The translations under genes and the position numbers were made by a program. A model generated the notes under the pieces. That model did no database searches. It was not told where the DNA came from and worked only from the letters and a program-made list of their open reading frames with translations. This document shows, one piece after another, positions 9,388-18,670 of a stretch of 64,000 nt of DNA; position 1 is the stretch's first letter, and each line of letters begins with the position of its first letter. Source of the stretch: Deltaproteobacteria bacterium (GTDB lineage: Bacteria; Desulfobacterota; Desulfuromonadia; Geobacterales; Pseudopelobacteraceae); the NCBI GenBank assembly GCA_021781535.1, contig JAJXWO010000003.1, positions 1 through 64,000 on the forward strand, given 5' to 3'.

Positions 9388-9885
9388 ATGAGAACGGCTA
9401 TCCTGACATTGAGTGACAAGGGTTCGCGCGGCGAACGGGTTGACGAAAGCGGCCCGGCATTGGTCGTCTGGCTGACCGAGCGGGGCGTACAGGTTGTCCA
9501 GACACGTGTCATTGCCGATGAGTTTGAGCAGATTGTAGCGGTGTTGACGGAATGGGCTGATGCCGACGCGGCCGACCTGGTCCTGACCACCGGCGGCACC
9601 GGCGTGTCGCCCCGTGACATAACTCCCGAGGCAACGCTGCAGGTAGTTGAGCGATCCATCCCGGGCCTCGGCGAACTGATGCGCCTCAAGAGCCTTGAGA
9701 AAACACCGATGGCTTCCCTGTCCCGTGCCGTAGCCGGTATTCGGCACCAGACACTGATCATCAATCTCCCCGGCAGCCCCAAAGGTGCCGTGGAAAACCT
9801 GGAAGCGGTCTGGCCGGCTATCGGCCACGCCGTCGAAAAGATCCGTGGCGGACAAGTTGATTGCGGTGGCAGGTTTTCGAAATAG
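9388..9885 (+). CDS. mogA: Molybdopterin adenylyltransferase MogA
   Basis: A 165-residue protein matching MogA in length. It has the MoCF-binding motif TTGGTGVSPRDITPEAT (about residues 70-86) and the conserved NLPGSPKGAVENL segment near the end. The enzyme adenylylates molybdopterin before molybdate insertion. It stands apart from the mobB-moaA-MOSC operon at 60 kb. A GGAGG ribosome site (AGGAGGGTACTG) precedes the ATG. The stop codon abuts the next gene, so it is probably read in one message with the RlmI-like methyltransferase. Confidence 0.93.
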   Translation: MRTAILTLSDKGSRGERVDESGPALVVWLTERGVQVVQTRVIADEFEQIVAVLTEWADADAADLVLTTGGTGVSPRDITPEATLQVVERSIPGLGELMRLKSLEKTPMASLSRAVAGIRHQTLIINLPGSPKGAVENLEAVWPAIGHAVEKIRGGQVDCGGRFSK

Positions 9886-9900
9886 ATGAAGGAGATTCCG

Positions 9901-11109
9901 GTGAAAACGAAGCAAGCATCGCATATTGTCGGCCCCGAAACCATCCGAATGCTGGAACTGGGGCACCCGTGGGTGGTGGCTGATGCCTATACCCGTAAGT
10001 GGCCCGCCGGCAATTCCGGGCAGACCATAGAGCTGAGCGACAGCCAGGGTCGTTTTCTGGCCACGGCTCTCCTTGATCCCGGCGAGCGGATTGTTGCCCG
10101 GGTGCTGGACCGAAAACGGATACAGCTTGATCGTCACTGGCTGACGGAGCGGTTGCGAAGCGCCATAGAATTACGCAGTCGCCATGCAGACCTGAGCGAT
10201 TCCAACGCCTATCGTGTGGTGAACGCCGAGGGAGATGGCCTACCCGGCCTGACCGTTGACCGCTATGCCGGTTACCTGATGCTGCAACTCTATAGTGCCG
10301 CCTGGCGACCACACCTGAAGCTGATCACCCAGATTCTTCAGGAGGTGCTCTCGCCGCACGGTATCTACGAAAAAAGCCGTCCGCAGAAAACCCGCGAACT
10401 GGAAGCGGTCAGCGACAGTAAAAAGTACGGGCGACTGCTGGGGGGAAAAGCTGCCCCGCAGCGTCTTGAAGTCACGGAGAACGGCCTCACCTTTCTCGTG
10501 ACTCTGGAGCAGGGATTGAACACCGGGCTGTTTTTGGACCAGCGCCGCAACCGCCGCGATCTGATGGGGCGGGTCAAGGGAAAACGGGTGCTCAATCTGT
10601 TCTCCTACACCGGCGCATTTTCGGTAGCGGCAGCAGCTTCCGGCGCCGCACAGGTAACAAGTGTGGACGCCTCACCCGGTTATACCGACTGGGCCAGAGA
10701 CAATTTCGCGGCCAACCGCCTCAACCCCGCGCAGCATGAATTCATCGTTGGTGACTGCCTTGCCGTACTTGGCAAACTGGCACAGGGTGGAAAAACATTT
10801 GACCTTATCCTGATGGACCCGCCCTCGTTTTCCACCACAGCCAAGAGCCGTTTTACCACCCGCGGCGGCACCTCGGACCTGGTTGCAGCCGCTCTGCCGC
10901 TGTTGACCGGTAACGGGCTGTTGATTACTTCGTCCAACCACCAGAAGGTGGATATTGCCGAATACCTCAAAGAACTGCGCCGGGGAGCACTTCAGGCCGG
11001 TAGTGACGTGCGGGTGGTCTCAGTGCTCGGGCAGCCGGAAGATTTCCCCTATCCGGTCACATTCCCGGAAGGGCGCTATCTCAAATATGTAACCTGCGTA
11101 AAGGGATGA
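9901..11109 (+). CDS. RlmI/RlmK-like class I SAM-dependent rRNA methyltransferase
   Basis: The start is placed at GTG 9901 because AAGGAG at 9889-9894 lies 6 bp before it; the in-frame ATG at 9886 overlaps this ribosome site. About 402 residues. The N-terminal PUA-like domain ([15 protein letters not shown]) is followed by an RlmI-like insert and a Rossmann methyltransferase domain: [20 protein letters not shown] (SAM-binding motif I), [13 protein letters not shown] and the catalytic-type MDPPSF loop. The family methylates cytosine C5 in 23S rRNA. Which base is modified cannot be told from sequence. Confidence 0.87.
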   Translation: MKTKQASHIVGPETIRMLELGHPWVVADAYTRKWPAGNSGQTIELSDSQGRFLATALLDPGERIVARVLDRKRIQLDRHWLTERLRSAIELRSRHADLSDSNAYRVVNAEGDGLPGLTVDRYAGYLMLQLYSAAWRPHLKLITQILQEVLSPHGIYEKSRPQKTRELEAVSDSKKYGRLLGGKAAPQRLEVTENGLTFLVTLEQGLNTGLFLDQRRNRRDLMGRVKGKRVLNLFSYTGAFSVAAAASGAAQVTSVDASPGYTDWARDNFAANRLNPAQHEFIVGDCLAVLGKLAQGGKTFDLILMDPPSFSTTAKSRFTTRGGTSDLVAAALPLLTGNGLLITSSNHQKVDIAEYLKELRRGALQAGSDVRVVSVLGQPEDFPYPVTFPEGRYLKYVTCVKG

Positions 11110-11116
11110 GCATGCC

Positions 11117-11440
11117 ATGACCACGGAAATACGCGAAGCAGACATAAAGGTCGAGTTCTACCGGGCCTCCGGTCCGGGAGGGCAGCATAGGAATACAACC
11201 GATTCGGCCGTGCGCATCCGCCATCTGCCGACCGGGATCGTTGCCCAGGCTTCGGAAAACCGGAGCCAGTTTCAAAACCGTGAGGTTGCCATGGAACGCT
11301 TGCGAATCGCGCTGGAACGACGCGAGCGCATAGTCAAAAAAAGGGTTGCCACCCGCGTACCGAAGCGGGCGAAAGAAGGTCGTCTCACCGAAAAGCGGAT
11401 GCTGTCCGATAAAAAACGTTTGCGCACAACGCTGGATTAG
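11117..11440 (+). CDS. Short peptide-chain-release-factor-like protein with GGQ motif
   Basis: 107 residues, only the RF-1 catalytic domain. [16 protein letters not shown] (about 19-35) carries the GGQ loop that triggers peptidyl-tRNA hydrolysis. The C-terminal half is strongly basic ([22 protein letters not shown]), as in ribosome-rescue hydrolases such as ArfB, but it is shorter and lacks the codon-recognition domains of RF1/RF2. It starts 7 bp after the RlmI-like gene. A role in stalled-ribosome rescue is likely; it could also be a factor acting on other substrates. Confidence 0.83.
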   Translation: MTTEIREADIKVEFYRASGPGGQHRNTTDSAVRIRHLPTGIVAQASENRSQFQNREVAMERLRIALERRERIVKKRVATRVPKRAKEGRLTEKRMLSDKKRLRTTLD

Positions 11441-11527
11441 CCTCTACTTGCAGAGAACCTCCCATAATTCGTTTGACTCGCCCATGATACCACTGTAATT
11501 TATCAGAGTTTATATCAGGAGCTTGTG

Positions 11528-12232
11528 ATGGTTCGCGCATACCTCTATCTTGCGGTTTTTATCCCGCTGACACTTCTTTTTTCAGTTAGTGCCATTATCT
11601 CGACGTTGTTTGATGCATCCGGTCGCCTCTATGCGTGGCATGCCCGCCTGTGGGCCCGCCTGGGACTGGCGATGAACGGCATTACGGTCACGCTGACCGG
11701 AACAGAACACCTTCCGGACGGTCCGGTTATTTTCATGAGCAATCACCAGAGCAATTTTGATATTTTGTCGCTTCTTGCCGCCATTCCGAATCAGATCCAT
11801 TGGATTGCAAAAAAGGAACTCTTTGAGATTCCCGTTTTTGGTCCCTCAATGCGGCGCGGTGGCTATATTCCGCTGGATCGCGGCGACGGACGCAAGGCAT
11901 TGCAGAGCATGGATGAGGCTGCGGCTATGATTCGTCACGGCAAGAGTGTCGTGCTGTTTCCCGAGGGAACCCGTACGCCGGACGGCAACCTTCTGCCGTT
12001 TAAACGCGGCGGCTTCATTCTCGCCCGCAAAGCAGCTGTACCGGTGATTCCGGTCACCATCAACGGCAGCGGCAGAATCAATCCGGCCAATCAGATCAAG
12101 CTCTATAGCGGCGATATAACCATTACCCTGCATCCCCCCGTTGTCGCACCTTCCGAACTCCGCCGAACCGAGTCGGAAACATGGATGATGGAAACGGTGC
12201 GCGACCGGATTGAATCCACTCTGGAGCATTGA
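11528..12232 (+). CDS. plsC: 1-acyl-sn-glycerol-3-phosphate acyltransferase
   Basis: ATG 11528 is preferred over GTG 11525 because AGGAG (11517-11521) then sits 6 bp away. 234 residues. An N-terminal membrane helix (YLYLAVFIPLTLLFSVSA) anchors it to the inner membrane. Motif I is NHQSNFD (HX4D), with motifs RGGYIPLDRG, FPEGTRTPDG and VPVIPVTI in the family order. It converts lysophosphatidic acid to phosphatidic acid. It begins a run with two small membrane proteins and RNase J; gene junctions are 0-20 bp, suggesting one message. Confidence 0.9.
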   Translation: MVRAYLYLAVFIPLTLLFSVSAIISTLFDASGRLYAWHARLWARLGLAMNGITVTLTGTEHLPDGPVIFMSNHQSNFDILSLLAAIPNQIHWIAKKELFEIPVFGPSMRRGGYIPLDRGDGRKALQSMDEAAAMIRHGKSVVLFPEGTRTPDGNLLPFKRGGFILARKAAVPVIPVTINGSGRINPANQIKLYSGDITITLHPPVVAPSELRRTESETWMMETVRDRIESTLEH

Positions 12233-12415
12233 ATGAACATCGGCTATCAGTATATACTGTTGATCATAGCAGGATTGGCCGGTATAGCTTGGGGACTGCC
12301 TGCGGCACACCGCCTGAAAAGCCCTTTTGACATCGCTGCAGCAGTCGCCGTGCTCGGCGGTGTCATTGTGTTCGCACTGGGTGTGCTTTTGACATTTGTC
12401 CCCAATTTTTTTTAG
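12233..12415 (+). CDS. Small two-helix membrane protein, unknown function
   Basis: A 60-residue protein whose ATG directly follows the plsC stop codon. Two hydrophobic helices (about residues 6-22 and 33-55) are separated by a short charged loop (HRLKSPFD). It has no recognised family motif. The tight packing between plsC and the next gene argues that it is real and translationally coupled. A TTTTTTT run follows near its stop. Confidence 0.6.
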   Translation: MNIGYQYILLIIAGLAGIAWGLPAAHRLKSPFDIAAAVAVLGGVIVFALGVLLTFVPNFF

Positions 12416-12431
12416 TCCGTCAGGTGATGTA

Positions 12432-12833
12432 ATGAACAATCAGGTAAAAAGTGCCATCTTCAATAGTATGATCATCATTTTCTTCAGCCTGCTGATCCTT
12501 TATGCGAGTGTCTGGTGGCGTATGAACAGCCAGTATTCCCAAGGGGAAGCGGCGCTCCGCAGGGGCGACTTCCCGGGCGCTATTGCCGGATTTGAGTCCG
12601 CTCTCCACATGTATATCCCCTTCAATCCGACAATCGAAAAAGCCGCAGAACAGCTATGGCACATTGGTGAAACCAATGAACGTCTGGGAGATATCAACCG
12701 TGCCCTGATTGCGTATCGCTCTCTGCGGAGTTCATTCTACGCCGATCATTGGCTGGTTACCCCCGGCAAGTCATGGATCGAAAAATGCGATAAAAAGATA
12801 GCTGCGTTGATACCCTTGCAACATGAGAGATGA
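12432..12833 (+). CDS. Membrane-anchored TPR-like protein, unknown function
   Basis: Met at 12432 is taken as the start because AGGTGA lies about 7 bp upstream; the frame opens earlier at 12396 inside the previous gene. 133 residues: one N-terminal membrane helix (about 10-25), then an outside or periplasmic part with two TPR-like helix pairs (GEAALRRGDFPGAIAGFESAL and AEQLWHIGETNERLGDINRALIAYRSL). No catalytic motif is seen. It is adjacent to RNase J (4 bp), suggesting co-transcription. Confidence 0.7.
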   Translation: MNNQVKSAIFNSMIIIFFSLLILYASVWWRMNSQYSQGEAALRRGDFPGAIAGFESALHMYIPFNPTIEKAAEQLWHIGETNERLGDINRALIAYRSLRSSFYADHWLVTPGKSWIEKCDKKIAALIPLQHER

Positions 12834-12836
12834 CCT

Positions 12837-14510
12837 ATGGATGAATTAGAATCACCTGCGGCGCTGCAGATTGTCGCCCTCGGCGGCTTAGGCGAAATCG
12901 GCATGAACATGATGGCCTACCAGTACGGCAACGATATCATGATTGTCGATTGCGGCCTGATGTTTCCTTCTCCCGACATGCTCGGAATCGATTATGTAAT
13001 CCCTGATATCAGCTGGCTTCGTGAACGGTCCGAAGATGTCCAGGCGATCTGCCTGACCCACGGACACGAGGATCATATCGGTGCCCTCCCCTTTGTCCTG
13101 CAGGAGTTGAATGTGCCTGTTTACGGCACTGCTCTGACGCTCGGCCTCGTGAGCGCCAAGCTGGAGGAGTATAAGCTGGACAAATCCGTCGAACTGGTAA
13201 CCGTAAAGCCTCGTGACACCGTGCGCATCGGTCCTTTTCAGGTCGAATTCCTGAGGGTGGCCCACTCCATCGTTGACGGCTGCGCCCTGGCGATAACCTC
13301 TCCGGAGGGAGTCATAATCCACACCGGCGATTTCAAGATAGATCACACCCCGGTCGACGGGCAACTGACCGATCTTGCCAGCCTGTCGCGCTACGGCGAA
13401 GCGGGGGTTCTGGCACTGTTATCAGATTCAACCAATGTGGAGCGCGAGGGATATACCCTTTCCGAAAAATATGTCGGTGAAGCGTTTGCCGATATATTCC
13501 CGAAATGCAGGGGACGGATCATCGTGGCAGCATTCTCCAGCAGCATCCACCGTGTCCAGCAGGTTGCCGATGTCGCTACTCTGTGCGGAAGAAAGATCCT
13601 GCTGAATGGCCGCTCAATGGTCAAAAATGTTCAGATCGCCCGTGAACTGGGCTATCTGTCCATCGACGACGCACAGTTGATGGACCTGAGGGAGCTCCCG
13701 CACCTCCCGCCTGAGCAGGTCTGCATTATTTCCACCGGCAGCCAGGGGGAACCGATGAGCGCCCTGACTCGAATAGCGATGGACGACCATAAACAGATAA
13801 AGCTCGAAAAGGGCGATACGGTCATCCTCTCCTCGCGTGTCATCCCCGGTAATGAGCGTACTATTTCAGAACTGATCAACCATCTCTACCGCCGCGGCGC
13901 CGAAGTCTTTCATGAAAAAGTTTCCGAAGTGCATGTTTCCGGCCACGCAAGCCAGGAAGAGCTTAAGCTGATGCTCAACACCGTGCAACCGCGCTTCTTC
14001 ATTCCGATCCATGGAGAATATCGCCATCTGTTCAAACATATCCAGCTGGCCCGTAAGGTCGGCATTCCTGAAGAACGCTGCCTCCTGGCAACCAATGGCG
14101 AAGTGGTTTCTTTTTATTCGGACACTGCTGCAATCGTTGAGAATATTGAATCCGGCAGGGTCTTTGTGGATGGCAAAGGGGTTGGCGACGTCGGCAGAAT
14201 CGTTCTGAGAGATCGCAAGCACCTGTCCGAGGATGGCATGATCGTCGTCATTATCGGGATGAACATGTCTACGGGTGCCCTGATCTACGGCCCTGACATT
14301 GTCTCACGCGGCTTTGTTTTTGAGGATGAAAATCAGGAATATCTGGAAAATGCCCGCACGGTCGTAACGTGTGCTCTGGAAGAACTTAACGCCGAAATGC
14401 GCTGTGACGGTGAAGAAGTTAAGAGTGCAGTCCACCAGGCTCTGCGCCGTTTCTGCAAAAAAACCATTGAGAGGCGGCCGGTGATACTGCCGGTAATTAT
14501 GGAGATGTAA
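12837..14510 (+). CDS. rnj: Ribonuclease J
   Basis: 557 residues, the usual RNase J length. It is a metallo-beta-lactamase fold with the zinc site HGHEDH (75-80), the beta-CASP domain (VAAFSSSIHRVQQ, STGSQGEPMSAL) and HVSGHASQEELKLML, followed by a C-terminal domain. The enzyme is both an endonuclease and a 5'-3' exonuclease in mRNA decay and rRNA maturation. Together with RNase Y at 22.7 kb, this genome carries two enzymes of the Gram-positive-type decay pathway. A strong hairpin terminator follows. Confidence 0.95.
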   Translation: MDELESPAALQIVALGGLGEIGMNMMAYQYGNDIMIVDCGLMFPSPDMLGIDYVIPDISWLRERSEDVQAICLTHGHEDHIGALPFVLQELNVPVYGTALTLGLVSAKLEEYKLDKSVELVTVKPRDTVRIGPFQVEFLRVAHSIVDGCALAITSPEGVIIHTGDFKIDHTPVDGQLTDLASLSRYGEAGVLALLSDSTNVEREGYTLSEKYVGEAFADIFPKCRGRIIVAAFSSSIHRVQQVADVATLCGRKILLNGRSMVKNVQIARELGYLSIDDAQLMDLRELPHLPPEQVCIISTGSQGEPMSALTRIAMDDHKQIKLEKGDTVILSSRVIPGNERTISELINHLYRRGAEVFHEKVSEVHVSGHASQEELKLMLNTVQPRFFIPIHGEYRHLFKHIQLARKVGIPEERCLLATNGEVVSFYSDTAAIVENIESGRVFVDGKGVGDVGRIVLRDRKHLSEDGMIVVIIGMNMSTGALIYGPDIVSRGFVFEDENQEYLENARTVVTCALEELNAEMRCDGEEVKSAVHQALRRFCKKTIERRPVILPVIMEM

Positions 14511-14532
14511 GCGTTTTAGAATAACGTTCAGA

Positions 14533-14565
14533 CAAGAGGGGGACCGGCACGCCGTCCCCCTCTTG
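14533..14565. terminator. Bidirectional intrinsic terminator between rnj and the chemoreceptor gene
   Basis: A perfect 12-bp inverted repeat (14533-14544 and 14554-14565, CAAGAGGGGGAC with its complement) around a 9-base loop, followed by TTGTTTTCC on the plus strand. The two flanking genes converge here, so it can serve both. Confidence 0.85.
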
Positions 14566-14588
14566 TTGTTTTCCTGTTCGGGCCGTCA

Positions 14589-15707
14589 TTATCCGCGGGA
14601 TATTTCTTCCAGATTGCTGGCAATCACTGTTGCCGTCGCCGCCTGTTCTTCCGAGGCGGTAGCAATCTGGGCTATCATGTTCTTGATCTCTTCAATTGAT
14701 TGGACAATCGAGTTCAGCGATTGTTCAGCCTTATGCGACAGCGCCTCCCCCTTTTCCGCCTCAGCCTTGCCCCGATCAATTGATTCAACCGCCAGCCGGG
14801 TACCGTTCTGGATCTCGCCAACCATAGTGCTGATCTGCTTGGTAGAAGTCATGGTCCGTTCTGCCAGCCGGCGAACCTCATCGGCCACCACCGCAAATCC
14901 TCGCCCCATTTCACCGGCTCTGGCAGCCTCAATGGCGGCATTCAAGGCCAGCAGGTTGGTCTGATCGGCAATTTCGTTGATGACATTGACAAACTCGCCG
15001 ATCTTTTCCGACGTTGCTCCCAGGTTACCGACGATAACCGCCGATGACCTGACAACCTCAGCAACCTTCTGCATCTCTTGAACCGCCTGATTGACAACTT
15101 TTTGCCCTTCATAGGCATTTTCGGATACCTGGGAAGCCGAATCGGATGCATTACTGGTGTTGCCGGCCACCTCGTTGACGGTCATGCTCATTTCTTCCAT
15201 CGCGGTTGCGATCTGATGAACACGCTCCTCCAGGTAATTTTTCCGTTCAATTTCTTTATATTGATGATCTTTTATCATCTTCTCTGCAGTGATGTCACTC
15301 CAGCAGGCCATAAAACAGAGCACCGTGCTGCCGTCAGCACTGTCCCAGATCGGATATGCAGTGGTTCTGAGGGTAATCGAACCGATCGGGATTTCAGCCG
15401 TGTGGGGCAGATCGGTGCGAGGGTTCGAAAATAACCGTTTCACGCGACCGGGATCTTTGTGGTACTGGTGAATGGAGTTATCAGAAGCGTTGCCCACATC
15501 AGCCCCACCCAATCCGGCATTTAACTCTGAGCGATGCCTCTGCAACAGCTCTTTTGCCCGTGTGTTCATGTAAAATATTTTGTTTTCAGGCGTAGCATCA
15601 CAGAGCATGACAATATTATCCACATTATCAATCATTTGCATCAGCTTCCTGATTTCAGCATCTTTCTCGACCAACTCCGCTTTACCGCCGTTCCCAAAGA
15701 AGCCCAT
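14589..15707 (-). CDS. Cytoplasmic PAS-containing methyl-accepting chemotaxis protein
   Basis: The start is set at 15707 ([12 protein letters not shown]), preceded by GAGGAG; the frame is open further upstream without a ribosome site. 372 residues. It has no transmembrane segment or signal peptide. Residues about 15-135 form a PAS domain. The rest is the long helical signalling hairpin whose tip reads [19 protein letters not shown] and [18 protein letters not shown], the CheA/CheW contact region. It senses an internal cue, perhaps redox or a small ligand, for chemotaxis or a chemosensory-like pathway. There are no che genes next to it. Confidence 0.9.
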   Translation of the reverse strand: MGFFGNGGKAELVEKDAEIRKLMQMIDNVDNIVMLCDATPENKIFYMNTRAKELLQRHRSELNAGLGGADVGNASDNSIHQYHKDPGRVKRLFSNPRTDLPHTAEIPIGSITLRTTAYPIWDSADGSTVLCFMACWSDITAEKMIKDHQYKEIERKNYLEERVHQIATAMEEMSMTVNEVAGNTSNASDSASQVSENAYEGQKVVNQAVQEMQKVAEVVRSSAVIVGNLGATSEKIGEFVNVINEIADQTNLLALNAAIEAARAGEMGRGFAVVADEVRRLAERTMTSTKQISTMVGEIQNGTRLAVESIDRGKAEAEKGEALSHKAEQSLNSIVQSIEEIKNMIAQIATASEEQAATATVIASNLEEISRG

Positions 15708-15803
15708 ATATTTTCTCCTCTTAATTGTTTTTCGCGCAGAGACAGTAACATATTTATGCATTATTGCAAGATTGACTGCGGACCGCACATACGCTTTCGC
15801 ACC

Positions 15804-16868
15804 TCATCTTTCCGAAAACCGCTCCTTAATTGCAAGCACTCCCGGCAGGATTGTTAAAAAATGTCCCACAAGTATCGGGTCAAAATGAGTCCCGCTGTTC
15901 ACCCGTATGTCCGTGACAGCCTCATCCACAGACCAGGCTTTTTTGTAGGGACGGACAGAGGTAAGCGCGTCGAAGACATCGACAATTGCCGCGATACGAC
16001 CCTCCATGGGAATGCGTTCACCGGCAAGTTTCCGGGGGTAGCCACTTCCATCCCATTTTTCATGATGCGTCAGCGCTATGATCCGGGCTGTTTCGAGCAG
16101 TTCATTGTTTGAACCGGACAGGATGTCGGCACCGATGGTGGTATGAGTCTCCATCGTTGCCCGTTCTTCCGGCGTCAACCGCGCCGGTTTCAGCAAAATG
16201 GTGTCGGAAATGCCGATTTTCCCCAGATCATGCATGGTACTGGTATACAGCATCAGGTTGCAGCGTTCCTCACTCCATCCGATCTCCTTGGCCAGCAGGG
16301 AGGCACTGTGGCTCATACGCAGGATATGCTGCCCGGTTTCATTATCGCGATACTCCGAAGCCCGCCCGAGCCGTTGCACGATTTCCAGGCGTGACTGAAC
16401 CACTTCGACAGTACGTTTTCGTACCATTTCTTCGAGAACCCCCTGCTGGTCAAACCTGAACCGCAGCGCCAAGTGGGCATCGAGCAGATTTCTGACCCTG
16501 GCAAGAAGTTCATACCGGTCAAATGGCTTGCTGAGAAAGTCACGGGCGCCTTCGTTGAGAGCCCGCATCAGGAAGTCCCGCCCGGACTGGGCGGTCAGGA
16601 CAAGAATCGGAGGGAGCAATGGATCGCCCAGTTCCTTCAATTGCGCCATCACCTCATAGCCATTCAGGTGCGGCATATTAATATCCAGAAGAATCAGTGC
16701 CGTCACGTCAGCACGATAGGCATCCCGTACCTGACGGGGATCAGCAATGCACACCAGGTTTGTATACCCCTCGGCCCTCAGCATTTTATCGAGCAGCTTC
16801 AGGTTGGCCGGCTCGTCGTCAACGATCAGTATCCTGCTGTTATAGGTAGTTTCAACAGATACCGTCAT
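15804..16868 (-). CDS. Response regulator with HD-GYP phosphodiesterase domain
   Basis: 354 residues. The receiver domain (about 12-130) has phospho-acceptor Asp62 in LILLDINMP and the acidic pocket VDDEP. The HD-GYP domain (about 165-345) has MHDLGKIGISD and ALTHHEKWDGSGYP, with the metal-binding His/Asp set, so it should degrade c-di-GMP when phosphorylated. Its start overlaps the end of the hybrid kinase gene by 4 bp (ATGA), so it is translationally coupled and is the likely output of that kinase. Confidence 0.93.
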   Translation of the reverse strand: MTVSVETTYNSRILIVDDEPANLKLLDKMLRAEGYTNLVCIADPRQVRDAYRADVTALILLDINMPHLNGYEVMAQLKELGDPLLPPILVLTAQSGRDFLMRALNEGARDFLSKPFDRYELLARVRNLLDAHLALRFRFDQQGVLEEMVRKRTVEVVQSRLEIVQRLGRASEYRDNETGQHILRMSHSASLLAKEIGWSEERCNLMLYTSTMHDLGKIGISDTILLKPARLTPEERATMETHTTIGADILSGSNNELLETARIIALTHHEKWDGSGYPRKLAGERIPMEGRIAAIVDVFDALTSVRPYKKAWSVDEAVTDIRVNSGTHFDPILVGHFLTILPGVLAIKERFSER

Positions 16869-18670
16869 GTATTTTCCTCCGAAGCATGTGTCTCCAGTAA
16901 TGCCTCAACCGCTGCAACAAAACGCTGCAGGTTGATCGGTTTGGTCAGATAGTCGTCAAAACCGGCCTCTTTCAGTCGGTGCACCTGGTCCGCCATGACG
17001 CTGGCGGTTACCGCTATTACCGGTATAGCCCGTGTTTGTGGGTTTTGCCGCAGGAGGCCAAGGGCTTCAAAGCCATCCATGCCGGGCAGGTTGATATCCA
17101 TCAGAATCAAGTGAGGTCGGCCGGTACGGACCAGCTCCAAGCCCGCTTCTGCAGATTCCGCGGTGAGCAGCACTATACCGCCGAGACCGGATATTATTTT
17201 TTTCATGAGCCGCATATTAGCCAGATTGTCTTCGACATACAGCACTCTGCGTTCGCGGTCGGACGAAACCGGCAGAGGTGCCGTTGGAGCAGCTGGAGAC
17301 ATTTCCATCTCTTCCATTTGCTCTGCCTGGAGCAATTCCACCCAGAACAGGCTACCGCTCTCAAGGCTGGTTTCAAAACCGATTGCCCCTCCCATTGCCT
17401 CGGTCAACTGTTTTGCCAGAACCAGACCGATGCCGGTACCTTCAATCAGCCCATCATAGGCGGCAGCACGTTCAAAGGGCTTAAACAGGGATGGTAAAAA
17501 CTCCGGTTCAATGCCGGGTCCGGTGTCACGCACCCAGATCCGCAGACAATTGTCCGGTGCCAGATCGCACCCTATTTCAACCATCCCGCCGTCGTGATTG
17601 TACTTGATTCCATTAGAAACCAGATTGGTCAACACCTGGCGCAGCCTGATGCGATCTGCCTTGACACGTGCCGGCGTCCCTGGGGCCAGTATAACGCTAA
17701 CGCCGTACTGTTCAGCCATGGGCCTGAGCAGGGAGATGCATTCGAGACACAATTCCCGAGGGTCCAGGCCCTCCAGAGAGAGTAACAACCGGCCACTCTC
17801 GATTCTGGCAAGGTCCAGCACTTCATTGATCAATGTAAGAAGATGGTGCCCCGCTTTACTGATCTCGTGCAGACTATCCTGTTGGTCATCGGAAAGCGGG
17901 TTGTTGCGATCATCTTCCAACAGTTGCGTAAAACCGATAATGGCGTTCATCGGGGTCCGCAGTTCATGGCTCATGCGTGAAAGAAACTCACTTTTGGCCC
18001 GGTTGGCACTCTCCGCGGTCTCCAAAGCCATCCGCATGGCTGCTTCAGTAGCCCGCAACTCGGTCAGTTCAACAGCAAAGGATCCCACTTCTTCCACAAC
18101 GCCATCCGCACCGCGATCAAGTGGAAAAACGTTCAGGTCGAACGTTCGCTGCCGTCCGGTCAAATCCGGAAAAGTGATCTCGAATTGTGCATGTTTCCCT
18201 TCCTTTCTGACCGCATCAATCTCAGCGTTCATGACGGCAGCGACATCTGACGGGTAGAGCTGGCTGTTGCTCACCATCATGTCATCAACGGAAAGTCCGA
18301 AAAAACTGCGGAACCTGTCACTACAGGCAACGATTAATCCATCCCGGTTCCGTATCGCTACCAATACCGGAATGTTGGCAAGAACTCCGTCGAGCCTGCT
18401 GGCAAGAAGGTTTTGTGACGAAAGGTAACACCGCTTGATCCACACAAAACCGGCGATAACGCCCGTAACCAACAGTAAAAGTGAAACGAGCAGGGCGTAC
18501 CATTCGTCCCGTTGTCCCGACACAGGCAGCTCCCGATTATAAAAGCCGGACACCGCAATTGCCACCAACAGCAGTACGCCCCCATTGAGAAGAAAGAACA
18601 GCAGCAATCTGCCGGACAACGCTACCGCAGTCTTTTTTTGTTCACACACGGGTGAAGCATTACATGTCAT
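16865..18670 (-). CDS. Membrane PAS hybrid histidine kinase with C-terminal receiver
   Basis: 601 residues. There are two membrane helices (about 20-42 and 58-78) with a very short periplasmic stretch, a PAS domain (about 92-205), and HisKA with SHELRTPMNAIIGF (His235). The HATPase has N, G1 and G2 boxes (LVSNGIKYN, DTGPGIE, EGTGIGLVLAKQL). A C-terminal receiver (VEDNLANMRL, LILMDINLPG) makes it a hybrid. No Hpt domain is encoded nearby, so transfer to the HD-GYP regulator would need direct or external relay. It overlaps both neighbours by 4 bp in a three-gene operon. Confidence 0.92.
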   Translation of the reverse strand: MTCNASPVCEQKKTAVALSGRLLLFFLLNGGVLLLVAIAVSGFYNRELPVSGQRDEWYALLVSLLLLVTGVIAGFVWIKRCYLSSQNLLASRLDGVLANIPVLVAIRNRDGLIVACSDRFRSFFGLSVDDMMVSNSQLYPSDVAAVMNAEIDAVRKEGKHAQFEITFPDLTGRQRTFDLNVFPLDRGADGVVEEVGSFAVELTELRATEAAMRMALETAESANRAKSEFLSRMSHELRTPMNAIIGFTQLLEDDRNNPLSDDQQDSLHEISKAGHHLLTLINEVLDLARIESGRLLLSLEGLDPRELCLECISLLRPMAEQYGVSVILAPGTPARVKADRIRLRQVLTNLVSNGIKYNHDGGMVEIGCDLAPDNCLRIWVRDTGPGIEPEFLPSLFKPFERAAAYDGLIEGTGIGLVLAKQLTEAMGGAIGFETSLESGSLFWVELLQAEQMEEMEMSPAAPTAPLPVSSDRERRVLYVEDNLANMRLMKKIISGLGGIVLLTAESAEAGLELVRTGRPHLILMDINLPGMDGFEALGLLRQNPQTRAIPVIAVTASVMADQVHRLKEAGFDDYLTKPINLQRFVAAVEALLETHASEENT

